From positions 1 through 56,464 of the forward strand of contig CAKPVJ010000012.1 in the NCBI GenBank assembly GCA_934193515.1: 56,464 bases of DNA, given 5' to 3'. The notes beneath the pieces were generated by a model. That model ran no database searches. It saw nothing but the letters and a program-made list of their open reading frames with translations, and had not been told where the DNA came from. The stretch is from an uncultured Megasphaera sp. Lineage in GTDB: Bacteria > Bacillota > Negativicutes > Veillonellales > Megasphaeraceae. The position numbers and the translations under genes were made by a program. This document shows positions 7,255 to 16,356 of the stretch, piece after piece (positions within the stretch are counted from its first letter, which is position 1; the number at the start of each line of letters is the position of its first letter).

Positions 7255-8689
7255 GGGAAGTACCTCCTTGAGCAGGCATGTCTTTTTCTAAAGGCAGTAC
7301 AATGCAAATAGCCGTGCCGGCATCCGGCTGGCTGTGAATCTGAAATGTGCCGTTGAGCAGTTCTGTCCGCTCACGCATGCTGACCAAGCCGAGATGATTG
7401 TCCAAACGGGCTTGTTTGGCTGTGTCTTCGCTAAAGCCGATGCCGTTGTCTGTAATAGACATGGTAAGCTGGTTCGACGTGATTTTTAGGGCAATCACGA
7501 CAGCGGTAGCTTGGGAGTGGCGGATGATATTGGTCAAGGCTTCCTGCATGAGCCGGTAGCAGAGCAGGGCAATCGGACGGGAAATCGCGGTAAAATCCCC
7601 CTCATGGGTATAGGTGATTTGGATTTGCGGATGCGCCGTGCGAAACGAATCCAAATACTTTTCCATCGCCACGATGAGCCCTAAATCATCCAAAAGCGGC
7701 GGATGCAGATTGACGGCTAAATGACGCAGTCCCTCCAGCGTATCTTTGGTCAGGTCGCGTACGCCGCCGACCAGTTCTTTGACGGATGCATCCGTCGTCC
7801 TGTCCATAATGATGCGCAGGTACGAGAGAATGGCGACCATGGACTGACTGGTTTCATCGTGCAGCTCGCGGGAAATGCGCCGCCGTTCATCTTCACGGGC
7901 CGTAAAGAGCTGCTGGATAAGCCACATGCGCAGTTTTTCTTTTTCCTGCAGGGCTGCGACGAGGCGCAGGTTTTCTTTATCTTTGACAGACAAGCGGTTG
8001 ACCATGATGTTGAAGGCTTTGGCAAGACGGCCTACATCGTCCGATGTGGTTGCCGGTACAGTGACGTGATAGTTGCCGCGGCCAATTTGCCGGACGGCAG
8101 CTGCCATGGTCTGTATAGGCTTGAGAAAGGCGTTGGCATAGCGTGTGGCGAGCCAGGAAGCGAGCAGGCAGATAAGTAAAATCAGGGTAATCATTTCGAT
8201 GAACCGTTTGCGCATAAGCTGTACCATGGGCTTTTCGGTCAGACCAATGCGAAAATAACCGACTAGGCCGTCGTCAATAGGACACAGTACTTCGCGGATA
8301 TAGCCTTCGTTGCTGTTGTACGTAATGACATCCATAGACTGTGAAGCCTGAGGTGTACGGACGAGCGGCAGGCCTTGGGGAATCCCGTCTGTAAAGGTAC
8401 TGGCTAAAATTTCACCGTTGGGATGGGACACGATAATATACCGTGTTTGGTCATTTACCGTTTTGGTATGGATGAGCTGTTCCGTAATGGTAAATTTATC
8501 ATCCAGTAAAATCGCATTGCTGATGACCGTGCTCATAGACTGCCCGATTTCTAGTCCGGATTTATCCAATTCATGCTCCATTTCCGTATTCGTCGTATAC
8601 AGGAGCATCAAGCCGATGAGCAGGCCGCAGATAAAAATAGTCCCGACAATGAGAGCGTTGAATTTTACGTAAAGGCTGTAGTTTCTCAT
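7238..8689 (-). CDS. Membrane sensor histidine kinase (HisKA_3 type)
   Basis: A 483-residue kinase, partner of the downstream regulator. Order of parts: transmembrane helix 1 (about 10-31), extracytoplasmic sensor region (32-160), transmembrane helix 2 (about 162-182), HAMP linker (183-235), a coiled coil, the dimerisation box RISRELHDETSQSM with phospho-acceptor His277, and a HATPase_c domain (N-box QEALTNIIRHS, G-box ITDNGIGF). The gene begins one base after the lipoprotein gene stops, with an AGGAGA site inside that gene. The sensor loop likely receives its signal from the PhnD-like lipoprotein. Confidence 0.92.
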   Translation of the reverse strand: MRNYSLYVKFNALIVGTIFICGLLIGLMLLYTTNTEMEHELDKSGLEIGQSMSTVISNAILLDDKFTITEQLIHTKTVNDQTRYIIVSHPNGEILASTFTDGIPQGLPLVRTPQASQSMDVITYNSNEGYIREVLCPIDDGLVGYFRIGLTEKPMVQLMRKRFIEMITLILLICLLASWLATRYANAFLKPIQTMAAAVRQIGRGNYHVTVPATTSDDVGRLAKAFNIMVNRLSVKDKENLRLVAALQEKEKLRMWLIQQLFTAREDERRRISRELHDETSQSMVAILSYLRIIMDRTTDASVKELVGGVRDLTKDTLEGLRHLAVNLHPPLLDDLGLIVAMEKYLDSFRTAHPQIQITYTHEGDFTAISRPIALLCYRLMQEALTNIIRHSQATAVVIALKITSNQLTMSITDNGIGFSEDTAKQARLDNHLGLVSMRERTELLNGTFQIHSQPDAGTAICIVLPLEKDMPAQGGTSHVSTH

Positions 8690-8690
8690 A

Positions 8691-9626
8691 TTACTCTCCT
8701 GTCAAATGCGTGCGGCGATTATATGTTTGCTGCAGTTTGGCATATAGTTCCGGCTGGGGCTCGACAAACTTATTAATCAGTGCCTTGTCCAGTGCTTCGT
8801 GCAGCGACGGATGCTGGTCCATCGTGTAAAATATATGGCGCAGTTGTGCTTTTTCTGTTTCCGGCAGGTCGCTGCGCATGACGACCGGTCCTGTAGGTGC
8901 TTGGGGCAGCACAGCAAAAATGCGCGTCTTTTGGCAAAGTTGGGGATTGGTCTGCATGACGAAATCATAAATCTGACTGTCGATGCTGGCGCCGTCGGCT
9001 AAATGATTGGCAACAGCCCAAATAGATTTGTCGTGATTATACGTGTAGAACGAACGCTTGAAATAGGTTTCAGCGGTCAATCCTTGGTCCAGCAGAAGAA
9101 AATCGACAGCCTGTCGGCCGGAATAGCTGAGCGGGTCCGTGAAGGCAAAGACGCGGCCCTGCAGCTGACTGAAATCGGTAATGTCACTGTCTGCAGCCGT
9201 AATCAAATACGTTTGATAGAAAACAGAGCCGTTGGTCTGCACCATAGCCAGCAGCTCGATGGGTGTCTGGCCGCGATAAGCTGCATAGGCTCCCGTCGAA
9301 AAGAAAGCAATATCGGCATCGCCGTCAGCCATGAGTTTGTTTAACTCCGCATAGGTGCGGCGCTGCAGGAGTATGGCTGGGCGCTGTTGTTCTTGGGAAA
9401 TATAGTTGACGAGTACCTGATATGCCTGCCGTGTTTCTTTGGGCGAAATGACAGATGCAAAAGCAATGCGCAGCGGTTTTTCTGCTGCATCTTCAACGGG
9501 AGCTGTTTGATTTTGGCTTTTTTCAAAATCAATATAGCCCTGCGGCCTGTCACAACCGCTGCAGAGCATGCAAAGACCTGCGGCCAACAGTGCCGCGGCG
9601 CGCCGCATCGTTCGTTTCCATTTCAT
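8691..9626 (-). CDS. PhnD-like phosphate/phosphonate-type binding lipoprotein, probable sensor component
   Basis: A 311-residue lipoprotein with lipobox LCSGC (Cys25), followed by a PhnD/phosphonate-binding type II periplasmic fold (LRIAFASVISPKETRQAYQVL, the segment ADGDADIAFFSTGAY, FAFTDPLSYSGRQAVDFLL). No ABC permease or ATPase is nearby; it is followed at one base by the kinase gene. This layout matches three-component systems such as HptA-HptS-HptR of Staphylococcus aureus, where a PhnD-like protein senses glucose-6-phosphate and the target is a UhpT-type transporter. The exact ligand here is unknown. Confidence 0.82.
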   Translation of the reverse strand: MKWKRTMRRAAALLAAGLCMLCSGCDRPQGYIDFEKSQNQTAPVEDAAEKPLRIAFASVISPKETRQAYQVLVNYISQEQQRPAILLQRRTYAELNKLMADGDADIAFFSTGAYAAYRGQTPIELLAMVQTNGSVFYQTYLITAADSDITDFSQLQGRVFAFTDPLSYSGRQAVDFLLLDQGLTAETYFKRSFYTYNHDKSIWAVANHLADGASIDSQIYDFVMQTNPQLCQKTRIFAVLPQAPTGPVVMRSDLPETEKAQLRHIFYTMDQHPSLHEALDKALINKFVEPQPELYAKLQQTYNRRTHLTGE

Positions 9627-9713
9627 CAGCTGTACTCCTTTCTCCGTATAATATTACATCATTTATCATAGCATGAAACACTGGCAATAGGAATAGAAGA
9701 TATACCGGCGTAT

Positions 9714-9766
9714 AAAAAACACGCTTCCGCACTCTGCAGCAGCAATCATGAAGAAGCGTGTTTTTT
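9714..9766 (-). terminator. Terminator of the sugar-phosphate transporter gene
   Basis: AAAAAACACGCTTC pairs with GAAGCGTGTTTTTT around a loop of about 25 bases. On the minus strand it ends the transporter message, so the sensor genes should have their own promoter in the short gap that follows. Confidence 0.75.
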
Positions 9767-9834
9767 AGGCAAGAGCGTGAGACTGCTCCCGTCCATTATA
9801 TGTATATGTAAAAGAGAGAAAACAAATTGATTAA

Positions 9835-11184
9835 TTAATCTTCTTTCGGTTTGGCATTCCAAACGAGGAGAGCCAATAACGTGGAAACGACAGCCGCGCC
9901 GACCCAGAATTCCGTAGCATAGCCGAAGTCATAAACTTTTTCGCCGCCGACTACCGTAATGGTCATCAGTTTGCCTGTAATAAATTCCTGGATAGCGGCC
10001 CCGGCATAGCTGAGCAGTCCAATCATGCCCATAGCAGCACCGGTAACGCGTTTAGGAACGATATCGACAGCCATCAAGCCGCCCATGTAGCAAACCAACG
10101 CACCCATCGTAAACCCATAGAAAGTCATGCAGAACATATCCATCGTAAAGGACTGCGGTGCCCAGACCAAACCGGCAATGGACAGGGAATATAAGATGCC
10201 GTAAATGAGTGCCGGCGCGTTTCGTTTATGATTAAAGAATTTATCCGAAATCAAGCCGCAGAGGAGTGCACCGAAAATACCAGCGACCTGCATGTACGCC
10301 ATGACGCCGGCAGCACCCATGATGTCGTAGCCTTTTTGTGAAGTCAAATAGACGACGCCCCAGCTTTCTACGGCATAACGGGCAATATATACGCAAAGGG
10401 AAGACAAGCCGAGAATCCAGACAGCCGGATTTTTGACAACGGCGTTCCACTGCATGGAGCCGACAGACTTGTTCTTTTCTGCATTGATTTGTTCCTGTGT
10501 TTTTTCACCATAGTATACGGCTCCGTTGGGCAGGCCCTGTGTTTCCGGGCGGTCACTCATGCCGAAATAGATGAAGACGGTACCGATGAGAGAAATAATC
10601 CCGGCAGCGACAAAGCCCATAGACCAGTTATATGCCGAAACGATAGCGGCAATGGCAAAATAGGCAAACGACGAACCGAGGTTGTGGCTGGTAAACCAGA
10701 CGCCGTATAAGGTACCGCGCTGTTTATTGCTGAACCACTGATTGAGTGAAACGATGGAAGGACCGGCACCGTATGATTGGAACCAGCCGTTGAGCCCCCA
10801 TAAGACGGCCAGCGGAATAAAGGAATTTACCAAGCCCATGCCAACCATGGTGAGAGAAGAAATGAAAAGACCGAATGAGAAGAACCGTTTATTATTCATG
10901 CGGTCGGCAAGGAAACTGTTGGTAAATTTACCAAGGCCATAGGTGACAAAGAAAATGGAACCGATAACCCCGATTTCCGTCGGCGTGACAATGCCGGATG
11001 CGAGAAGCGGTTTTTTGATAACAGAATAACTTTGCCGAATAATGTAATAAAAGGCATAGCCAATCGTAATGGAAGCGAATACGCGCCAGCGCATGCTGTT
11101 AAATTTTTTCTTGACGGCAGCTGCGTCGGCAATTTGAGCCACATCGGGACCCGTTTTAAAAAATTGGAATAATAAGTTTAACAT
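9835..11184 (-). CDS. MFS transporter of the organophosphate:phosphate antiporter type (UhpT/UhpC/GlpT-like)
   Basis: A 449-residue inner-membrane protein with about twelve hydrophobic segments. It has the family's N-terminal pattern RWRVFASITIGYAFYYIIRQ followed by a GKFTNSFLADRMNNKR loop, and a cytoplasmic middle loop containing SDRPETQGLP. These place it in the OPA family, which exchanges hexose phosphates or glycerol-3-phosphate for phosphate. UhpC, a sensor, has the same fold. Its position just upstream of a PhnD-like sensor and a NarL-type two-component system points to regulated uptake of a sugar phosphate. The substrate cannot be fixed from sequence. The ribosome site is AAAGGAGT. Confidence 0.85.
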   Translation of the reverse strand: MLNLLFQFFKTGPDVAQIADAAAVKKKFNSMRWRVFASITIGYAFYYIIRQSYSVIKKPLLASGIVTPTEIGVIGSIFFVTYGLGKFTNSFLADRMNNKRFFSFGLFISSLTMVGMGLVNSFIPLAVLWGLNGWFQSYGAGPSIVSLNQWFSNKQRGTLYGVWFTSHNLGSSFAYFAIAAIVSAYNWSMGFVAAGIISLIGTVFIYFGMSDRPETQGLPNGAVYYGEKTQEQINAEKNKSVGSMQWNAVVKNPAVWILGLSSLCVYIARYAVESWGVVYLTSQKGYDIMGAAGVMAYMQVAGIFGALLCGLISDKFFNHKRNAPALIYGILYSLSIAGLVWAPQSFTMDMFCMTFYGFTMGALVCYMGGLMAVDIVPKRVTGAAMGMIGLLSYAGAAIQEFITGKLMTITVVGGEKVYDFGYATEFWVGAAVVSTLLALLVWNAKPKED

Positions 11185-11372
11185 AATACAAAACTCCTTT
11201 CGCTTTTCTTGCTGTGTTTATTATAGTAAATAAAAAATAACAGCGGTAGCGGAAAAAATCTGATTTTTTTGTAGGAGTTTTTCTGACAAACGCATAGTTT
11301 CTATGCATCATAAGCAATTAAATGACAATTACAATGCGCTTTTTATATGGTTAAACATAATATTCCGCATAC

Positions 11373-12089
11373 CTAACCAATAATAGAAAACATATTATAT
11401 AATTTCAACAGACGAATATCTTCTTTGGAAACATGCAGGCGGCGAATAAAGTCATCTGTTTCCTGCTGCGGTTTTTTGGCCAGGAGAATTTTGGCAGCAA
11501 TAGGCATGAGCGGCCGCGTGGAAATGCCGAATGCTAGGCCCCATTTGACAGGCGCATCTAAAAACGAAGCGAGAATATTAATAGAATACTGCTCCATCGG
11601 CGTGTTGCAGTTTTGAAACGTTAAACTTGTCAATGCGTCATAATGCTTCATCATTCCTGTATAGGTATTTTCACAAATTTGATATTGTGTTAAATGGGGA
11701 ACATTCATAAACATTTCCGTTTTATATGTTTGCATGCTTGCATCCATGACGTGCAGCACGTTGATGACACTGCGCATGACAGAATTATTGCGACCGTCAA
11801 AGAGGTACATGTAAAAACGGTTTTGGTTTTTGAAAAAATTAGGAACCGTGGCGCTGACCAGCGGCGTTGCAGGAGCGGCACGATGATACAGCAGCTGGTC
11901 AACGCTGACAGACAGCACGGAAGCAATATCGTACAACGTAGAGATATCCAGTGTAATTTGACCTGTTTCGTATTTGGAGACTGTTGCCTTGCTTTTACAA
12001 ATAGCATCAGCCAGTTCCTGAATAGTCAGCCCTTTTTGTTTGCGAAGCAGTTTTATTTTTAGTCCAATTTCCTTGGCAATGTTGAGCAT
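11373..12089 (-). CDS. XRE-family transcriptional regulator
   Basis: A 238-residue protein. Residues 8-65 form a Cro/XRE helix-turn-helix (LRKQKGLTIQELADAI, SKATVSKYETG). The remaining 170 residues have no motif I recognise. A GTG nine bases earlier is in frame, but the ATG at 12089 has AAGGTG seven bases upstream and is preferred. It is divergent from the PatB gene, with a 29-bp palindromic site between them, so it most likely controls that lyase and itself (inference). Confidence 0.82.
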   Translation of the reverse strand: MLNIAKEIGLKIKLLRKQKGLTIQELADAICKSKATVSKYETGQITLDISTLYDIASVLSVSVDQLLYHRAAPATPLVSATVPNFFKNQNRFYMYLFDGRNNSVMRSVINVLHVMDASMQTYKTEMFMNVPHLTQYQICENTYTGMMKHYDALTSLTFQNCNTPMEQYSINILASFLDAPVKWGLAFGISTRPLMPIAAKILLAKKPQQETDDFIRRLHVSKEDIRLLKLYNMFSIIG

Positions 12090-12182
12090 AAAAATCACCT
12101 TGTTTCTTAGAAATATGAAGATGCAGTCAGTTGATATATTTTCTTATAGTATACCAGTATCTGCCTATAAAAATCTATTTAT

Positions 12183-12211
12183 ACGAAACAAATAGCCCTA
12201 TTTTGTTTCGT
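12183..12211. promoter_or_regulatory. Probable operator between the XRE regulator and patB
   Basis: A 29-bp inverted repeat, ACGAAACAAA-(8)-TTTTGTTTCGT, lies in the divergent promoter region. A further half-site-like AACGAAA follows at 12214-12220. It is the only strong palindrome in the gap. Confidence 0.6.
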
Positions 12212-12300
12212 GTAACGAAAAAAGGGGCTGCTTGACCAGGTACAAAGAACTTGGTATGCTGAAATCATCTTGTGATATCAATACTAAAGGAGGTTGTACC

Positions 12301-13521
12301 ATGCAGTATAATTTTGATGAAATCATCAACAGACAACATACAAACGCCATGAATACAGACGGATTTCGCGGCTATATTTTTCATGATTTTGAAGGTAAAA
12401 AGAAATTTCCATTTAAGGATGAAGAATTTGTCCGCATGTGGGTGGCTGATATGGAATTTGCTATGTGCCCGGCTATCATTCAGGCCATTAAAGATCGAGC
12501 AGATAAACGCATTATCGGCTATAGTCAGGTATTTGAACCTAAATTTTATGAAGCCTATAATGCATGGAATAAGAAAATGTATGATTGGACATATCCCAAG
12601 GAAGATATTTGCTTTTCCTTAGGCATTATTCCAGCACTCTATACGTTAGTAGACCTTATCTTAGGAGCGCATGACTATGCTGTTATAAACACACCGGCAT
12701 ACGGGTATTTCCAGCATCCTATTGATGAACGCCATAAACAGGCTATCCATAATAAACTAGTCTGCGACAGCAACGGCAGATGGGAGATTGATTTCGATGC
12801 CTTGGAACGAGATGCTGCGAATCCATTTGCCAAACTGCTCATTTGGTGCAATCCTCAAAATCCGACAGGACGTGTTTGGTCACAGGAAGAATTGGAAAAA
12901 GTAGCCGCTATCGTTAAAAAATATAATCTTTGGATTATTAGCGATGAAATTCACTGCGATATTCTCCGTCAGGGTGTTCGGCATATCCCAATGGCTAAAA
13001 TTATGCCGGATTATGATAAACTGATTGTCTGCACATCCGCATCGAAATGTTTCAACATGGCAGGCATGATGTTTGCCGAAATCATCATTCGGAACCAGGA
13101 ACTGCGAAAATTATATGTTGCTTCGACTAATTCGTATGCCATGAATGTGAATCCCTTGTCTATTGCTGCACATACTGCTGCGTATGAACATGGGGAAGAA
13201 TGGCTTAACCAGCTCAAAACCTATTTGGACGGCAATTTTCAGTTCGTAAAAGAGACATTGGCGCGTGAACTGCCAAAGATTACGTTCCAAATTCCGCAAG
13301 CGACATATTTGGCTTGGATTAATATGAATCCCTATCTGGGCGATGTAGAAAATATTCCCGATTTTATGGCGAATAAAGCAGGCGTCCTGCTTGAAGGCGG
13401 TGATTCTCTGTTTGTTGACAACGCAAAAGGATATATCCGACTGAATCTTGCTATGCCGCGGTCTATTATAAAGACAGGACTGCAGCGGATAGTGCAAGCT
13501 ATAGAAGAATATCGCCGATAG
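12301..13521 (+). CDS. patB: MalY/PatB-family PLP-dependent C-S lyase (cystathionine beta-lyase type)
   Basis: A 406-residue fold-I PLP enzyme. Signatures of the MalY/PatB group: WVADMEFAMCPAIIQAI with IIGYS shortly after (residues 47-75), the CNPQNPTGR motif (183-191), ISDEIHCDI, and the PLP lysine in TSASKCFNMAGM (Lys249). The likely reaction is beta-elimination of cystathionine or cysteine conjugates to thiol, pyruvate and ammonia; simple aminotransferase activity is the alternative. The ATG at 12301 follows AAAGGAGG; a TTG start further upstream is less likely. Divergent from an XRE regulator. Confidence 0.88.
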   Translation: MQYNFDEIINRQHTNAMNTDGFRGYIFHDFEGKKKFPFKDEEFVRMWVADMEFAMCPAIIQAIKDRADKRIIGYSQVFEPKFYEAYNAWNKKMYDWTYPKEDICFSLGIIPALYTLVDLILGAHDYAVINTPAYGYFQHPIDERHKQAIHNKLVCDSNGRWEIDFDALERDAANPFAKLLIWCNPQNPTGRVWSQEELEKVAAIVKKYNLWIISDEIHCDILRQGVRHIPMAKIMPDYDKLIVCTSASKCFNMAGMMFAEIIIRNQELRKLYVASTNSYAMNVNPLSIAAHTAAYEHGEEWLNQLKTYLDGNFQFVKETLARELPKITFQIPQATYLAWINMNPYLGDVENIPDFMANKAGVLLEGGDSLFVDNAKGYIRLNLAMPRSIIKTGLQRIVQAIEEYRR

Positions 13522-13650
13522 ATGGTTTAGCGCATACGATGTGATGTAAAACGGCAAGGCTGCTGCGCATAAGAAACGTAAGAACCGCAGAAAATTCGTT
13601 GATGTACGCAACGCTTTTGTTATGTAAAATGATATGACATACATTTAGAA

Positions 13651-13690
13651 AAAAGGGGCTGTCGCATGAAGCGATAAGCCTTCTTTTTTT
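13651..13690 (+). terminator. Terminator after patB
   Basis: AAGGGGCTGTCGC/GCGATAAGCCTT stem with an ATGAA loop and a T7 run. Its GGGGCTGT foot resembles the hairpin family at 2725, 25287 and 31593. Confidence 0.75.
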
Positions 13691-13812
13691 GTGCAAATGC
13701 ACAATACGGTTTAGTGGTACAGACATGGGATTTTTGTATAGTGTTCGGTATAATGACCTTATTCGATGGAAAATATCATCATTTTGTATAGCATAAGTGA
13801 GGAGGAAAACGT

Positions 13813-14229
13813 ATGATTGGTAAAAAAGTGATGCTGAGAGTACGCATGGGTTCGGCAGATGCGCATTATGCCGGTGAATTGGTGAATGGGTCCCATATTT
13901 TAGATGTGTTTGGCGATGTAGGAACTGAGTTGTGCATTCGCAATGACGGTGATGAAAGTTTGTTTGTCGGATATTCAAGCGTTGAATTTTTAGCACCGGT
14001 TTATGCCGGCGATTTTATTGAATATGTGGGCTGGATTGAAGAACGCGGCAATTCGTCCAGAACGTGCAAGTTTGAAGCATACAAGGTAATTGAGCTGGCA
14101 AGAGATGAAAAACTGGCCCTTTCTGCTGCCAATGTACTGGAGCCGCCGGTTTTGGTCGGCCGAGCAACGGGGACACTGGTCGTACGGAAGTCGGAACAGC
14201 GCGGCCCGCAAGCTCCTGATTTTAAATAA
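13813..14229 (+). CDS. Hotdog-fold acyl-CoA ammonia lyase (beta-alanyl-CoA or 3-aminobutyryl-CoA ammonia lyase)
   Basis: A 138-residue single hotdog domain matching the Kal/Acl group: LRVRMGSADAHYAGELVNG at the N-terminus, then the segment DGDESLFVGYSSVEFLAPVY and a GDFIEYVGWIEERGNSSR segment. The family removes ammonia from 3-aminobutyryl-CoA (lysine fermentation) or beta-alanyl-CoA, giving crotonyl-CoA or acrylyl-CoA. The neighbours (hydantoinase, N-carbamoyl hydrolase, CoA transferase, PucR) favour beta-alanyl-CoA. It is intact and has a GAGGAG site, in contrast to four broken neighbours. A terminator follows at once, so it may be transcribed apart from the rest. Confidence 0.8.
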   Translation: MIGKKVMLRVRMGSADAHYAGELVNGSHILDVFGDVGTELCIRNDGDESLFVGYSSVEFLAPVYAGDFIEYVGWIEERGNSSRTCKFEAYKVIELARDEKLALSAANVLEPPVLVGRATGTLVVRKSEQRGPQAPDFK

Positions 14230-14276
14230 TAGTCCGTTTGCGGGGGTACATGTCAGTATCCCTAGCTGGTCAAGAG

Positions 14277-14308
14277 GAGTGCAGCATGACAGCAGCTGCA
14301 CTCTTTTT
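14277..14308 (+). terminator. Terminator after the ammonia lyase gene
   Basis: GAGTGCAGC/GCTGCACTC stem, then TTTTT. Confidence 0.85.
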
Positions 14309-14420
14309 GGAATACAAGGGATGCAGACCTTTTGAATGCCTGCGTGATACAGACAGCAGGCATAGAAAATCATAGGGAACACTTGCAGCCATTCTAGAAT
14401 AGAAAGGAGTAAAGAAGAAT

Positions 14421-14924
14421 ATGGGTATGGGGTTGTGTTTGTTGGGGATAGCTACGGGTGTGCTGTGCGGCATATGGATTGAATTTGCTGCGATGTTTCA
14501 ATTGATTCCTTGGGCTGGTTTTGCAGGATGTACTACGTATTTTGCTTTTCATGAACGAGGCTGGCATGCTGTTAAAACCGTTATTGTATGTAATGTTTCA
14601 GGTATTCTTTGCGCGATGCTGTTGTTGTATTTAACAACGGCTGTTTCGTTTTCTTTTTCAGATGGCGTCTGGTGCGGCATGATTACGTTGGTAATGTGTT
14701 TATTGGGATATATTCGCTGCACGCCATTTGTTCCCGGTATATTTATGGGATGCTTTTCTACTTTTGCGGCGCAGGGGGAATGGCAGATGCTGGCTGTTTC
14801 CATGGCATGCGGCGGTGTTTTAGGTCATTTGTGCTATGTGTTGGGTACCCAAAGCTATGAATTTCTTCTGCGAAATGGCATATTGCAGGAACCGGGCACA
14901 GAAAAAAACGGCGGCTCGCATTAG
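14421..14924 (+). CDS. DUF1097 (YcdZ-like) inner-membrane protein
   Basis: A 167-residue protein with five or so hydrophobic segments and the DUF1097 hallmark LIPWAGFAGCTTYFAFHERG. The function of the family is not established. Its place directly in front of the hydantoinase, with an AAAGGAG site and about 37 bases to the next gene, suggests a transport role in the same pathway, but this is inference. The reading frame is intact. Confidence 0.75.
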   Translation: MGMGLCLLGIATGVLCGIWIEFAAMFQLIPWAGFAGCTTYFAFHERGWHAVKTVIVCNVSGILCAMLLLYLTTAVSFSFSDGVWCGMITLVMCLLGYIRCTPFVPGIFMGCFSTFAAQGEWQMLAVSMACGGVLGHLCYVLGTQSYEFLLRNGILQEPGTEKNGGSH

Positions 14925-14961
14925 ACCTGTACCTGTCACACACGAAAGGAGGCAGTCTGGC

Positions 14962-16317
14962 ATGAAGAGAATTATCATTCAGGGCGGTACGATAGTGACG
15001 CCGTGTGAAACATTTCAAAGCAGATATATTGATTTGCGGTGAAACGATTGAAGCAATTGGCTGCCAGTTGGCGGCTGAAGATGCTGAAGTTGTCGATGCT
15101 GCCGGAAAATATGTGCTGCCGGGAGCGATTGACGCACATACCCATTTAGAATTTCCGTTTAATAAGACGACATCGGCTGACAGTTATCTGGCTGGCACCA
15201 GAGCTGCGGCATAACGATGGTTTTTGATTTTGTTACACAGCGCAAAGGGCAGGGAATTCGGGAAGCAGTACTGCCAAGAAACGAGCTGTGCGCACCGCAG
15301 GCATGTGTAGACTATTCTTTTCATGTGGCGCTGACTGATTTGACGGATGACGTATTGGATGAGTTTGCCGCTGCGGCTGAAAGCGGCCTGTCGAGTTATA
15401 AACTGTTCATGGTCTACAAAAAAGATGGCTTGATGATGAATGATGCGGCTATTTACAAAGCCCTAAAGCGTTCTAAAGAAACGGGAACATTAATTGCCGT
15501 GCATGCTGAAAATCCGGATATTATCGATTTGCATATTGAACAGTTTATAAAAGAAAAGAAATTGACTCCTTGGTACCATTACCTGAGCCGGCCGGAAGCC
15601 GTAGAAGCGGAAGCCGATATACGCGCCATTCATTGGGCTAAAACCCTGCGTGCGCCGCTGTATATTGTTCATTTGGCCAATCACATTGGAATGCAGGCTG
15701 TAGAAAAAGCGATTCATGATGGCTATGAAATCTATGCAGAAACTTGTCCGCAGTACCTGCACTTTACCTGCGATGTATATAAACGACCTGATGGCCGGAA
15801 CTTTGTATGCTCGCCGCCTATTAAAGGGGAAAAAAGCCGGGATGCATTGTGGGCAGGCATTCGCAAAGGGCTGATTCATGTCGTGGCGACAGATCATTGT
15901 CCCTTTACACAGGCGCAAAAAGATTGGGGAAAAGACGATTTTACGCAGATTCCCAACGGCTGCATGGGAGTGGAAACGCTGTACCCGTATATGCTCAGCG
16001 CAGCCAGCCGCGGACTCATTTCCTTTGAAAAAGCGGTGGCACTCTGTGCGTTTCAGCCGGCCAAAATTTTTGGCTGTCAACGCAAAGGAAGTTTGCGGCC
16101 AGGCAAGGATGCGGATATTGTTCTGTATGACCCGCAGCCGCAGGTCGTTATTAGACAGGAGCAGATGCATTCTGACTGCGATTACACCATTTGGGAAGGG
16201 ACAACATTGCAGGGCGCCATTACGCATACGTATTCGCGCGGCCAATTAGTATATGCGCAGGGACAATTCCTAGGGCAGCCGGGATGGGGAAAATTTGTGG
16301 CCTGCCACCGCGAATGA
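14962..16317 (+). pseudogene. Dihydropyrimidinase/hydantoinase, broken by two frameshifts
   Basis: The gene starts at an ATG behind GAAAGGAGG. Three pieces, joined across shifts, give one amidohydrolase-superfamily protein of about 450 residues: IIIQGGTIVTPCETF; then ADILICGETIEAIG...GAIDAHTHLEFP (metal ligands); then MVFDFVTQ to the end, with SSYKLFM (the lysine carbamylated in the family), AVHAEN, ETCPQYLHF, VCSPPIKG and ATDHCPF. One base is gained near 15016, and about 15205 the frame returns by loss of one base (or a larger loss in the GC-rich stretch, because residues around the expected AAACGG motif are missing). The family opens the ring of dihydrouracil or hydantoins to N-carbamoyl amino acids. 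The residue pattern favours dihydropyrimidinase over allantoinase. Whether the shifts are real or sequencing errors cannot be settled here. Confidence 0.85.
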
Positions 16318-16356
16318 CAGTCAGTTCATCGTATACAGGATAAGGAGATGAGGTAT

